This document shows positions 16,931-25,546 of a stretch of 50,361 bases of DNA, piece by piece. How positions within the stretch are numbered: the first letter of the stretch is position 1; each line of letters opens with the position of its first letter. The DNA is from Hyphomicrobiales bacterium. GTDB lineage: Bacteria; Pseudomonadota; Alphaproteobacteria; Rhizobiales; Beijerinckiaceae. Under the pieces are notes generated by a model. It saw only the letters and a program-made list of their open reading frames with translations. It ran no database searches and was not told where the DNA came from. The translations under genes were made by a program, and so were the position numbers. The stretch covers positions 1 through 50,361 of the forward strand of contig JAQGJH010000028.1 in NCBI GenBank assembly GCA_028290705.1, read 5' to 3'.

Positions 16931-17311
16931 ATGGACATGGACCTGCCCGAGATCAAGGCCGAGGTCGAAGCCGCATTCGCGGCCTACGAAGTCGCACTCG
17001 TCACCAACGACGTGCCGACGCTCGAGGCCCTGTTCCACGACGATCCCCGCACCATCCGTTATGGTGGCGGCGAGAACCTTTACGGAATGGACGAGATCAG
17101 GGCCTTTCGTCAGGCCCGCTCGCCCGTCGGCCTCGCCCGCACGTTGTCGCGCACGGTGATCACCACCTACGGACGCGAGGTCGCCACCGCCTCGACGTTG
17201 TTCGAGCGCGAGAGCGCGCACGGGAAAATCGGCCGGCAGATGCAGACGTGGGTGCGTTTTCCGCAGGGCTGGCGCGTCGTCGCCGCGCACGTGAGCCTCA
17301 TCGATGCCTGA
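16931..17311 (+). CDS. atzH: AtzH/HpxZ-like protein (SnoaL/NTF2-type fold)
   Basis: The 126-residue protein belongs to the AtzH-like/DUF3225 family, known as HpxZ in oxalurate clusters and AtzH in cyanuric acid clusters. Seen features are IKAEVEAAFAAYEVALVTNDVPTLEALFHDDP at the start, IRYGGGENLYGMDEIRAFRQAR in the middle and WRVVAAHVSLID at the end, all typical. As I recall, AtzH has been described as a 1,3-dicarboxyurea decarboxylase that yields allophanate. That fits its place before the AtzG, AtzE and AtzF genes. It overlaps the next gene by eight bases. The choice between an Atz-like and Hpx-like role depends on the real substrate. Confidence 0.82.
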   Translation: MDMDLPEIKAEVEAAFAAYEVALVTNDVPTLEALFHDDPRTIRYGGGENLYGMDEIRAFRQARSPVGLARTLSRTVITTYGREVATASTLFERESAHGKIGRQMQTWVRFPQGWRVVAAHVSLIDA

Positions 17312-17522
17312 TCGAGCGCCCAAGGACTTCGATGCGGAACGCCTGCTCGATGCGGTGGCTCCCGCGCTCGGCATTGCCATCGCGGATGCGCACCGGCCGG
17401 GCGTGGCGGCTTTTCTGAAGGTCGCGGCCGCCATGGCCGACATCGTCTTCGCCGCGCCGGTGCCTCCCGCCCACATGGATCTCGCGGGCGTGTTCCGCCC
17501 GGGCCGAGAGCAGGCGCCATGA
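17304..17522 (+). CDS. atzG: AtzG/HpxX-like small subunit (GatC-like)
   Basis: This 72-residue protein matches the DUF4089/AtzG type: a short helical bundle (DAERLLDAVAPALGIAIADAHRPGVAAFLKVAAAMADIV) and a C-terminal extended tail (MDLAGVFRPGRE). AtzG is a relative of the GatC subunit of the amidotransferase GatCAB and forms a complex with the amidase AtzE, which is unstable without it. Its stop overlaps the amidase start by four bases and it overlaps the AtzH gene by eight, so the three are translated together. It has no catalytic residues of its own. Confidence 0.82.
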   Translation: MPDRAPKDFDAERLLDAVAPALGIAIADAHRPGVAAFLKVAAAMADIVFAAPVPPAHMDLAGVFRPGREQAP

Positions 17523-18904
17523 TCGACCCGTACGAGCCCGCGCATCTCACGGCGGCGCGCGTGCGCGGCGGCGAAGTGTCGGCGCTCGAAATCACCCGCG
17601 CCACTCTGCGGCGCATCCAGGACAAGAACCCGTCCCTCAACGCCTACACGGACGTCACCTCGGCACGCGCGGAAGCTGCGGCGATGGCGATCGATCGACG
17701 CCGCTGCGCCGGGGAAACCCTGGGTCCGCTGGCAGGCGTCCCCTTCGCCGCCAAGAACCTGTTCGACATCGAGGGGTTGCCGACGCGCGCAGGCTCGCGG
17801 ATCAATCGCGAGCATGCGCCGGCGCCGCGCGACGCCCTCCTGATCGAGCGCATGTGCGCGGCCGACGCCGTCCTGCTGGGTGGGCTGAACATGGGCGAAT
17901 ACGCCTATGATTTCACCGGCGAGAACGCGCATGACGGCCATTGCCGCAACCCGCACGATCTCGCGCGTATGTCGGGCGGTTCGTCGTCAGGCTGCGGGGC
18001 CGCGACCGCGGCTGGGCTCGCGCCTTTGTCGCTCGGGTCCGACACCAATGGATCGATCCGCGTGCCCGCATCCTTCTGCGGCTTGTTCGGCCTGAAGCCG
18101 ACCTATGGTCGGTTGCCACGCACGCGCAGCTTTCCCTTTTGCGACAGCCTCGATCACCTGGGTCCGCTGGCGCGCCACGTGCGCGATCTCGCGCTCGCCT
18201 ACGATGTTCTCCAGGGCCATGATCCGCACGATCCCGCCTGCGCGCCCCGGCCCGTCGAGCCCGTCACGCCGCATCTCGACCGCGGCCTTGCGGGTCTCAG
18301 GATCGGCCTGGCCGGCGGCTATTTCGACACCGCAGGCATGCCCGAAGCGCGAGACGCCGTCGAGCGCGTGGCCCGCGCGCTCGGCGCATCGGACATCGCG
18401 CCCATGGTCGGCGCGCTGGAAGGCCGTGCCGCCGCATTCCTGATCACCAACGCGGAAAGCTCGGCCTTTCACCTCGAGCGCCTGCGCACCCGCGCGCATG
18501 ATTTCGATCCCGACACGCGCGATCGTTTTCTCGCCGGAGCGCTCCTGCCGGCCGCCTGGCTGGTGCAGGCGCAACGCGTCCGCCGCTGGTTCCATGACGA
18601 AATGCTGCGGCAGTTCGACAGCCTCGATCTGATCGTCGCGCCGGCGACGCCCTGCGTGGCCCCGATGACGGGCGAGAAGATTTTGCGGTTTCGTGGCGAG
18701 GATCTTCCGCTGCGGCCCAACATCGGCGTCTTCACACAACCGATCTCGTGCATCGGCCTGCCGGTCGCCTGTGTGCCGGTTCTCACCGGCGCGCTTCCCA
18801 TCGGCGTGCAGATCATCGCCGCGCCCTGGCGCGAGGACCTCTGCCTGCGCGCCGCCCACATGCTCGAAGCCATGGGCGTCGCGGGCGCGCTGCCACCCAG
18901 TTGA
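17519..18904 (+). CDS. atzE: AtzE/HpxY-type amidase (1-carboxybiuret hydrolase-like)
   Basis: The 461-residue amidase-signature enzyme has the full Ser-cisSer-Lys triad: Lys79 (PFAAKN), Ser155 (MSGGSSSG) and Ser179 (SDTNGSIRVP), with the usual 24-residue spacing between the serines. AtzE deaminates 1-carboxybiuret, the product of cyanuric acid ring opening, to 1,3-dicarboxyurea. HpxY acts in the oxalurate branch of purine breakdown. The overlap with the AtzG gene and the following AtzF gene favour a route ending in allophanate. No cyanuric acid hydrolase (AtzD) or barbiturase is visible, so the ring-opening step must lie outside the window or the substrate is taken up already open. Confidence 0.85.
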   Translation: MIDPYEPAHLTAARVRGGEVSALEITRATLRRIQDKNPSLNAYTDVTSARAEAAAMAIDRRRCAGETLGPLAGVPFAAKNLFDIEGLPTRAGSRINREHAPAPRDALLIERMCAADAVLLGGLNMGEYAYDFTGENAHDGHCRNPHDLARMSGGSSSGCGAATAAGLAPLSLGSDTNGSIRVPASFCGLFGLKPTYGRLPRTRSFPFCDSLDHLGPLARHVRDLALAYDVLQGHDPHDPACAPRPVEPVTPHLDRGLAGLRIGLAGGYFDTAGMPEARDAVERVARALGASDIAPMVGALEGRAAAFLITNAESSAFHLERLRTRAHDFDPDTRDRFLAGALLPAAWLVQAQRVRRWFHDEMLRQFDSLDLIVAPATPCVAPMTGEKILRFRGEDLPLRPNIGVFTQPISCIGLPVACVPVLTGALPIGVQIIAAPWREDLCLRAAHMLEAMGVAGALPPS

Positions 18905-18959
18905 ACCCCATATTGTCGGCCCCGCTCTGCCGCTGGGCTCCAATCCTCGAAGGTCGAAC

Positions 18960-20771
18960 ATGAAACTGCCGCTCGCTCTCGACATCTCGACCCTCCGGCA
19001 AGGCTATGCCGACGGCGCTTTCACGCCGCTCGACGTGATCGAGGCGGTGCTGGCTCGCTGCGCCCAATGGCCCGACCGCGCCGTGTGGATCAGCCGCGTG
19101 CCCGACCAGGATCTCATGGCTCAGGCGCACGAGCTGATGCGGCGCGGCGCTCCCCCGCCGGACATGCCGCTCTGGGGCATTCCCTTCGCCGCGAAAGACA
19201 ACATCGATTGCGCCGGCCTCCCGACGACGGCCGCATGCCCGGCCTTCTCCTACATGCCGCGAGAAAACGCCCACGCGGTGGCGCGTCTGATCGCTGCGGG
19301 CGCCTTGCTGGTGGGCAAGACCAACCTGGATCAGTTCGCCACCGGCCTCAACGGCACGCGCTCGCCTTATGGCGCGCCGCGGTCTGTCTTCGACGAGCGT
19401 TACGTGTCCGGCGGCTCCTCGTCGGGGTCCGCCGTCGCGACGGCCGCCGGTCTCGTGTCCTTCGCGCTGGGCACCGACACGGCGGGATCTGGCCGCGTGC
19501 CCGCGGCCTTCAACAATCTCGTGGGCCTCAAGCCGACGCCGGGCTTCGTCTCCACGCAGGGACTCGTGCCGGCTTGTCGCAGCCTCGATTGCATCAGCGT
19601 CCTGGCCTCGACCGTGGGGGACGCGAAGCGCGTGTTCGAGACGATGCGGGGCTTCGATCCAGCGGACGATTACTCTCGCCCGGCGTCCCCCAGAAACCTG
19701 CCGAGCGAAGGCATCCGCTTCGGCGTGCTGGGAGAAGCCGAGCGCGAATTTTTCGGCGACAACGACACCGCGGCGCTTTACGACGCCGCCATTGCGCGCC
19801 TCGAATCACTGGGCGGCGAAAAGATCGAGATCGATTACGCGCCCTTCCGCGAGACCGCGCACTTGCTCTACGGCGGACCATGGGTGGCCGAGCGCCTCGC
19901 GGCGGTCGAGGCCTTCGCGGTTTCGCACGCGGGCGAGATCGACCCCGCGGTGCGCGGCATTCTGGAAAGCGCACGCGAAAAGACCGCGGTGGAGGCGTTT
20001 CGCGGTCAATATGAACTCGCGCATCTCCGCCGAAGCGCCGAGCGGGAATGGGCTAAAATCGACATCATGCTGCTGCCCACCGCCCCGACCATCTACACGG
20101 TCGAGGCCATGCGGGCCGACCCCATCGTGCTCAATTCGAATCTCGGCCGCTACACCAATTTCGTCAATCTGCTCGATTGCTGCGCGCTCGCCATTCCAGC
20201 GGGCTTTCGGCCCGATGGCTTGCCGGGCGGCGTGACGCTGATCGCGCCGGCATTCTGCGACGACGCGCTCGCTGCATGGGCCGATCGTCTTCATCGCGCC
20301 TGTCCCACAGGCCTGGGGATCGATCGTGCGGCCGCGCTGCCGGACTCGGGTCGCGTGGCGCCGCCGCCGTCAGGTGACATCGAGATCGCCGTGGTGGGGG
20401 CGCATCTCTCGGGCATGCCGCTGAACCACCAGCTCACCTCCACGGGCGGCAGGCTGGTGCGCGCATGCCGTACGGCGAAAGACTACCGCCTCTTCGTTCT
20501 GCCCGACACGTCGCCCGCGAAACCCGGGATGGTGCGCGCGCCGGGCTCGAAAGGCCCGGGCCTCTCGGTCGAAGTCTGGGCCTTGCCACGCGCCGCGTTC
20601 GGCGACTTCGTGGACGCCATTCCGGCCCCGCTCGGCATCGGCAAGATCTCGCTCGAGGACGGCTCGTCGGTCAGCGGCTTTCTGTGCGAATCTCACGCTG
20701 TCGAGGGCGCGCGCGAAATCACGCATCTCGGCGGCTGGCGCGCCTACATGGCGGAGTTGCAGACCTCGTGA
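18960..20771 (+). CDS. atzF: Allophanate hydrolase
   Basis: The 603-residue protein has the two-domain layout and length of AtzF. The N-terminal amidase domain (about 1-450) carries the triad Lys79 (PFAAKDN), Ser153 (VSGGSSSG) and Ser177 (TDTAGSGRVP). The C-terminal domain (about 480-603) contains VVGAHLSGMPLNHQL and GIGKISLEDGSSVSGFLCE, the part shown in related enzymes to help turn allophanate fully into ammonia and CO2. ATG 18960 is chosen because upstream in-frame codons would run into the AtzE gene. It ends the transport-plus-ureide operon. No urea carboxylase gene is present, so allophanate most likely comes from the AtzE/AtzH branch rather than from urea. Confidence 0.93.
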   Translation: MKLPLALDISTLRQGYADGAFTPLDVIEAVLARCAQWPDRAVWISRVPDQDLMAQAHELMRRGAPPPDMPLWGIPFAAKDNIDCAGLPTTAACPAFSYMPRENAHAVARLIAAGALLVGKTNLDQFATGLNGTRSPYGAPRSVFDERYVSGGSSSGSAVATAAGLVSFALGTDTAGSGRVPAAFNNLVGLKPTPGFVSTQGLVPACRSLDCISVLASTVGDAKRVFETMRGFDPADDYSRPASPRNLPSEGIRFGVLGEAEREFFGDNDTAALYDAAIARLESLGGEKIEIDYAPFRETAHLLYGGPWVAERLAAVEAFAVSHAGEIDPAVRGILESAREKTAVEAFRGQYELAHLRRSAEREWAKIDIMLLPTAPTIYTVEAMRADPIVLNSNLGRYTNFVNLLDCCALAIPAGFRPDGLPGGVTLIAPAFCDDALAAWADRLHRACPTGLGIDRAAALPDSGRVAPPPSGDIEIAVVGAHLSGMPLNHQLTSTGGRLVRACRTAKDYRLFVLPDTSPAKPGMVRAPGSKGPGLSVEVWALPRAAFGDFVDAIPAPLGIGKISLEDGSSVSGFLCESHAVEGAREITHLGGWRAYMAELQTS

Positions 20772-21078
20772 TGCGCTGGACACCCAGTTTTACCTTTGTT
20801 ACAAAGCTAATGCGAGACGCGGTCCGGCAACGGCCCCGATTGCATTGTCTTGTCCTCAGCCAAGTATTGTGGCGAGCCGCAAAGCATCTCGGCTGAATTC
20901 TGGTCAGTATCGCTTGATATTCGACCGACGTTTTCGCGATCTCATCCTTGACGCATTCTCCTTTCTGCGTAGGCTCCTGATGAAATATTTCAGGGATGCG
21001 AGAGGGTTGAATGTTGTGGACTGAGCCTTTGCCCGCCCGGCGCCTCGTCGAGACTTCCACGCGTCGGAACTTCGCGCC
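20772..21078. promoter_or_regulatory. 307-bp control region before module 2
   Basis: No convincing gene is seen here; short frames on either strand lack coding character. The region is less GC-rich than its surroundings. It carries the MarR-type operator with an overlapping promoter (20777-20808, listed separately), a second possible promoter TTGACG-N16-TAGGCT (20948-20975) and a perfect 12-bp palindrome TGAAATATTTCA (20981-20992). The long leader between operator and start codon (about 270 bp) leaves room for further control. Confidence 0.5.
20777..20808 (+). promoter_or_regulatory. Promoter with MarR-type operator (copy 1)
   Basis: TTACCTTTGTTACAAAGCT (20790-20808) contains the perfect palindrome CTTTGT-T-ACAAAG (20794-20806). 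It differs from the site at 43605-43623 at one base, the palindrome centre. A -35-like TGGACA (20777-20782) is followed after exactly 17 bp by TACAAA (20800-20805) inside the palindrome, so a bound repressor would block the promoter. Transcription would run toward the UbiD and TctCBA genes. Confidence 0.6.
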
Positions 21079-22503
21079 GTGACCGGTCCCTCGCGTTTGC
21101 TGACCAACGACGTCCTCGACACCCGCTTCCGCTCCGCGCTCGCGCGTCTCGCGGGGGATGGGCGACTCGACACATGTACGCGTGAGATCGATCCTGATCT
21201 CGAACTCGCCTCAGTCATGAAAGCGCTGGACGGCGGCCCGGCGCTGCTGTTCCCCAAGGTGCGGGGTCACGCCGGCGCCGTGGTCGGCAATCTGCTGAGT
21301 TGCCAGGCCAATTGCGAATCCGCTTTCGGCGCGGACTTCCGCGCCATCCGGGGCTTCGTCGAGCGCGCCATCGACAATCCGCTGCCGCCGCGCCTCGTCG
21401 CCTCCGCGCCCGCGCAGGAGATCGTGCTGCGGGAGTTCGACATCCGCGATATCTTGCCGGCGTTGCGTCACGCGCCAGCTGACGCGGGCCGCTTCGTCAC
21501 GGCCGGAATCCTGATCGTCCGCGATCCCGAAACCGGCGTTTACAACGCCTCCTATCATCGTCTGCAACTGCACGGCCCCGATCGGCTCGGTGTGAAGCTT
21601 GATTTCGGTCGGCACCTGCGTCTCGCTTATGAGCGCGCCAAGGCACGCGGCGAAAACCTGCCCGTCGCGGTCGTGCTCGGCGCCGACCTAGCGCTGCATT
21701 TCACGGCCGCCACCATGGGCTCGCAAATGCCCGAGGGCGCGGACGAAATGGCCGTCGCGGGCGGACTTTCCGGCGCCGCCCTGCCGGTCGTCGAGGCGAT
21801 CACGCAGCCGCTCCTGGTTCCGGCCGAATCCGAATTCATCATGGAGGGCGAAATCCTCACGAGCGAGGATGCGCAGGAAGGACCGTTCGGCGAATTCATC
21901 GGGTTCATGGCGCCCGCCGCGCCCGCGCCCGTCCTGAAACTCTCGGCGGTGACGCATCGCCGCGATCCGATCTACCCGGCCATCAACGGCTACGGCCGAG
22001 AGACGATCATGCTGCGCAAATACGTGCTGGAGGCGAGCCTCCTCAAAGTGTTGCGCTCCGCCATCCCGATCGTGGTCGATGCCGAGATGACGGCCGGCGG
22101 CTTGCATCGCTTCCACGCCATCGTGCAGGTAAAGAAGCAGATGACGCAGCACGAAGGCCTGCAGCGCAACGCGATACTCGCCTCCTTCGGCGCGCTCAAG
22201 GATCTCGATTACGTCGTCGTGGTGGATGACGACATCGACATCCGTGATCCGCTGGACGTCGAATATGCGCTCGCGACCCGGATGGAAGCATCGCGCGACC
22301 TCATCGTCATCCCGGGTGCGCGCGGGCACGAGTACGTGCGCGCCGGCAACAATGGCATCCGCGCCAAGCTCGGCATCGACGCAACCGTGCCGTTCGAGGA
22401 GAAGCACCGCTTCGCCCGCGTCGCCTTCGCTCCGGTCGAGCGCGAAGCCGGCCTGTTCACATCCGATCCCGCAGCCGCCGAGGCTGCTCTGGGACTCACC
22501 TGA
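21079..22503 (+). CDS. UbiD-family decarboxylase, copy 2
   Basis: The 474-residue protein keeps the UbiD catalytic residues: Arg161 (NASYHRLQ) and the Glu pair E267/E272 (EGPFGEFIGF). Its central KLDFGRHLRLAYERAKARGENLPVAVVLGADLALHF block and the C-terminal DYVVVVDDDIDIRD block are typical of the family. GTG 21079 is the first usable start after an in-frame stop at 21022; no strong ribosome-binding site precedes it. The protein needs prenylated FMN from a UbiX enzyme encoded elsewhere. It heads module 2, about 30 bp before a TctC gene, so it probably acts on the acid imported by TctCBA. It is clearly different from the UbiD at 9163-10590. Confidence 0.88.
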   Translation: MTGPSRLLTNDVLDTRFRSALARLAGDGRLDTCTREIDPDLELASVMKALDGGPALLFPKVRGHAGAVVGNLLSCQANCESAFGADFRAIRGFVERAIDNPLPPRLVASAPAQEIVLREFDIRDILPALRHAPADAGRFVTAGILIVRDPETGVYNASYHRLQLHGPDRLGVKLDFGRHLRLAYERAKARGENLPVAVVLGADLALHFTAATMGSQMPEGADEMAVAGGLSGAALPVVEAITQPLLVPAESEFIMEGEILTSEDAQEGPFGEFIGFMAPAAPAPVLKLSAVTHRRDPIYPAINGYGRETIMLRKYVLEASLLKVLRSAIPIVVDAEMTAGGLHRFHAIVQVKKQMTQHEGLQRNAILASFGALKDLDYVVVVDDDIDIRDPLDVEYALATRMEASRDLIVIPGARGHEYVRAGNNGIRAKLGIDATVPFEEKHRFARVAFAPVEREAGLFTSDPAAAEAALGLT

Positions 22504-22532
22504 GACTGTTTCGGAACGAGGGAGACTGCGAG

Positions 22533-23501
22533 ATGAAAGTGGCATTGGGAGTTTTGGCGGGACTGTCCATTCTCGCCAGTACGGGCCTCGCGTCCGCACA
22601 GGCCGATTGGCCCCGCAAGCCCGTTACCCTGGTGGTCCCCTACGCCCCCGGCGGCTACACGGATTCGGTCGGCCGCATTACCGCGCGTTATCTCGAAAAG
22701 GCTCTCGGGGTCAGCGTCGTGGTCGAGAACCGCGCCGGCGCGGGTGGCATCATCGGCACCGCCTACGTGGCCAAGGCCGCACCCGATGGTTACACGCTCT
22801 GCGTCTGCAGCGTCGGCGCAACTTCGGTCGCGCCCGTCGCGCAAAAGACCGATTACGATCCGATGAAGGATCTGCTGCCGATCAGCATCGTCAGCACCAT
22901 TCCCCAGACCGTCATCGTCGGCAAGTCGCTGCCGATCAGCAACATGACGGAACTCATCGCCTATGCGAAAGCCAATCCCGGCAAGCTCAATTACGGGTCG
23001 AGCGGCGCCGGCGGCCTGATGCACTATTCAGTCGCGCTGTTCCAGGTGCGCACCGGCACCCGGATGACGCACGTGCCCTTCAAGGGCGGCGCTCCCGCGA
23101 CTGCCGCCGTGGTGTCGGGCGAGGTGCAATTGTCATTCACCAACATGACCGACGCGCTGCCCCAGATGGAGGCCGACACCGTTCGCGCCATCGCGGTCAC
23201 GTCGGTCGAGCGCAGCCCCTTCGCGCCCAATCTTCCAACCGTCGCCGAGGCCGCCAAACTCGAGAACTACAGCGCCGAGTCCTGGAACGGCATCATCGCG
23301 CCGGCCGGCACGCCCGAACCAGTGGTGAAGAAGATCTCGGATGCGCTCGCCAAAATGGTCGACGATGCGGACGCCAAGAAGGCCATGGCCACCGCCGGCG
23401 CGACCGGCGTGTTCACCACGCCGGCGGAGTTCAAGAAGCGCATCGGCGATGAACTCGCCCAGTGGGCCATCCTGGTGAAGGAAATGAAGGGCGGCAAGTA
23501 A
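22533..23501 (+). CDS. tctC: TctC-family periplasmic substrate-binding protein, copy 2
   Basis: The 322-residue protein has a Sec signal (residues 1-23, ending ASAQA). Family motifs follow: WPRKPVTLVVPYAPGGYTDSVGR near residue 25, VVVENRAGAGGIIGT near 62 and LNYGSSGAGGLMHYS near 150. GAGGGAG (22519-22525) lies seven bases before the ATG. It is the periplasmic binding protein of the second tripartite transporter; tctB follows after 84 bp and tctA after that. Sequence differs enough from the first TctC (920-1882) to expect a different ligand. Confidence 0.92.
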   Translation: MKVALGVLAGLSILASTGLASAQADWPRKPVTLVVPYAPGGYTDSVGRITARYLEKALGVSVVVENRAGAGGIIGTAYVAKAAPDGYTLCVCSVGATSVAPVAQKTDYDPMKDLLPISIVSTIPQTVIVGKSLPISNMTELIAYAKANPGKLNYGSSGAGGLMHYSVALFQVRTGTRMTHVPFKGGAPATAAVVSGEVQLSFTNMTDALPQMEADTVRAIAVTSVERSPFAPNLPTVAEAAKLENYSAESWNGIIAPAGTPEPVVKKISDALAKMVDDADAKKAMATAGATGVFTTPAEFKKRIGDELAQWAILVKEMKGGK

Positions 23502-23585
23502 GCCGGCAATCAGTCGCGATCCGCGCCGGGCCGACACGCCGGCGCGGATGTTTGCGCGAGCCAAACAGGCGATGGGGGATCTTGA

Positions 23586-24035
23586 ATGAACGGGGCCTTC
23601 TGGCGCGGCAACATCGACTTTTATTGCGGGCTTTTGCTGCTCTCGATCTCCGCACTTGCCATCTGGACGGTATCTGAACTCGATTTCGGCACCGCCCAGG
23701 AGATGGGCCCTGCCTATTTCCCGCTCGTGGTCGCGGGACTTCTGGGAGCCATGAGCCTGTTCATGATCGTCAAGGGCCTGCTCACCCGCGGTGAAGCGGT
23801 CGGACACATCGAAGTCAGGCCGCTGTTCTTCATCCTGGCGTCCTTCCTGGCCTTCGGACTTCTCGTCCAGCCCGCCGGCCTGATCATCGCGATCGTCACG
23901 CAGGTGGCGCTCGCCCATTTCGCCTCGCCCGATACGCGGGTGATCGAGTCGATCCTCTTCGCGCTGGGCCTCGCGGTCTTTTCCGCGGTCGTCTTCGTCC
24001 ATCTCCTCGGCATTCCCGTGAGTCTTTTTCCATGA
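23586..24035 (+). CDS. tctB: TctB-family small membrane subunit, copy 2
   Basis: The 149-residue protein has four hydrophobic segments and the TctB motif FGTAQEMGPAYFPLVVAGLLG near residue 35, matching SRMGPGYFP in the first copy. It pairs with TctA in the inner membrane. Its stop overlaps the tctA start by four bases, so the two are translationally coupled. Confidence 0.92.
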   Translation: MNGAFWRGNIDFYCGLLLLSISALAIWTVSELDFGTAQEMGPAYFPLVVAGLLGAMSLFMIVKGLLTRGEAVGHIEVRPLFFILASFLAFGLLVQPAGLIIAIVTQVALAHFASPDTRVIESILFALGLAVFSAVVFVHLLGIPVSLFP

Positions 24036-25546
24036 TGGACGTTCTCGGACTTCTCGCCCACGGCTTCACCGTCGCGGGCACGCCCCAGAACCTGTTTTAC
24101 TGTCTGGTCGGAGCGCTGTGCGGCACGCTCATCGGCGTGCTTCCGGGCCTCGGTCCCGTGGCGACCATTTCGCTGCTGCTGCCCGCCACCTATGCGCTCG
24201 ATCCGACCGGCGCGATCATCATGCTGGCGGGCATCTATTACGGCGCTCAATACGGCGGCTCCACCACCGCCATCCTGATGAACATCCCGGGCGAGTCGAC
24301 ATCAGTCGTGACAGCGCTGGACGGTCATCGCATGGCCCAGCAGGGCAGGGCCGGCGAGGCTCTGGCGATCGCCGCCATCGGGTCGTTCTTCGCCGGCTGC
24401 GTCGGCTCGCTCGTCATCGCGCTCGCGGGGCCGCCTCTGGCGGGCATCGCCCAGAAATTCGAATCTCCCGATTATTTCTCGCTCATGCTGCTCGGCCTCG
24501 TCTCGGCCGTGGTTCTGGCCAACGGCTCGGTGTTTCGCGCCATCGCGATGATCCTGCTGGGCCTGCTTCTAGGTCTCGTCGGATCGGACATCAATTCGGG
24601 CCTGACCCGCATGACGTTCGGGTTTCTGCAATTGTCCGACGGCGTCAATTTCGTCGCCATCGCGATGGGCCTGTTCGGCGTGGCGGAAGTCGTCAGCAAT
24701 CTCGAGACACGCGGCGAAAAGAAAGGCCAGATCGCCCGCATCGGCTCGCTCTGGCCTTCGATGAAGACTTTGCTGGCGACCAAATGGGCGGTGATGCGCG
24801 GCACACTCATGGGCATTGCCTTCGGCATTCTGCCGGGCGGCGGCGCAACCGTCGCGTCGTTTTCCGCCTATGCATTGGAGAAGAAGATCGCGCGCGATCC
24901 CTCGCGCTTCGGCAATGGTGCGGCGGAGGGCGTGGCCGCCCCGGAAGCCGCCAACAACGCCGCCGCCCAGACCTCGTTCGTTCCCCTGCTGACGCTCGGC
25001 ATCCCGACCAGCGCCACCATGGCGCTGATGATCGGCGCGCTGACGTTGCACGGCATCGCGCCCGGCCCGATGGTGCTGACGCGCCAGCCCGATCTGTTCT
25101 GGGGCCTGATCGCCAGCATGTTCATCGGCAACCTGATGCTCGTCGTCATCAACCTGCCGATGATCGGGCTGTGGGTGAAGCTGCTGAACATCCCCTACCG
25201 CATGCTCTTCCTCGTCATCCTGGTGATCAGCGGCATCGGCGTCTATTCGGTCAACAACTCGGTTTTCGACGTCTATCTCACGCTCGCCTTCGGCCTGCTG
25301 GGCTACATCCTGCGCAAGCTCGACGCGGAGCCGGCGCCGCTGCTGATGGGCTTCGTCCTGGGTCCGCCCATGGAGGAAAACATCCGTCGCAGCCTCATCA
25401 TCTCGCAGGGCGATTTCATGGTTTTCTTGCAGCGTCCGATCAGCCTGACGCTGCTGCTGGCCGCCGCCGCCCTGTTGATTTCAGTCGCGCTGCCGTTCAT
25501 CCGCAAGCGCCGTGTGGAAGTGTTCAAAGATGAATCCGCAATCTGA
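24032..25546 (+). CDS. tctA: TctA-family large membrane subunit, copy 2
   Basis: The 504-residue permease shows TctA motifs in order: GVLPGLGPVATISLLLP near residue 38, GIYYGAQYGGSTTAILMNIPGE near 68, ILPGGGATVASFSAYALEKK near 275 and APEAANNAAAQTSFVPLLTLGIPT near 300. It is strongly similar along its whole length to the first TctA. The 3' end overlaps the TPP enzyme gene by 17 bases, in a different frame, which binds transport and catabolism together in translation. Confidence 0.93.
   Translation: MMDVLGLLAHGFTVAGTPQNLFYCLVGALCGTLIGVLPGLGPVATISLLLPATYALDPTGAIIMLAGIYYGAQYGGSTTAILMNIPGESTSVVTALDGHRMAQQGRAGEALAIAAIGSFFAGCVGSLVIALAGPPLAGIAQKFESPDYFSLMLLGLVSAVVLANGSVFRAIAMILLGLLLGLVGSDINSGLTRMTFGFLQLSDGVNFVAIAMGLFGVAEVVSNLETRGEKKGQIARIGSLWPSMKTLLATKWAVMRGTLMGIAFGILPGGGATVASFSAYALEKKIARDPSRFGNGAAEGVAAPEAANNAAAQTSFVPLLTLGIPTSATMALMIGALTLHGIAPGPMVLTRQPDLFWGLIASMFIGNLMLVVINLPMIGLWVKLLNIPYRMLFLVILVISGIGVYSVNNSVFDVYLTLAFGLLGYILRKLDAEPAPLLMGFVLGPPMEENIRRSLIISQGDFMVFLQRPISLTLLLAAAALLISVALPFIRKRRVEVFKDESAI

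Noticed and set aside
20772-20896. Possible small coding frame in the leader of module 2
   Set aside because: Its start sits at the atzF stop and it contains the operator and promoter. Its composition is not protein-like.
20719-21060. A 113-codon minus-strand frame across the module 2 leader
   Set aside because: It has no ribosome-binding site and no domain, and its sequence is rich in Arg and Cys like other shadow frames.
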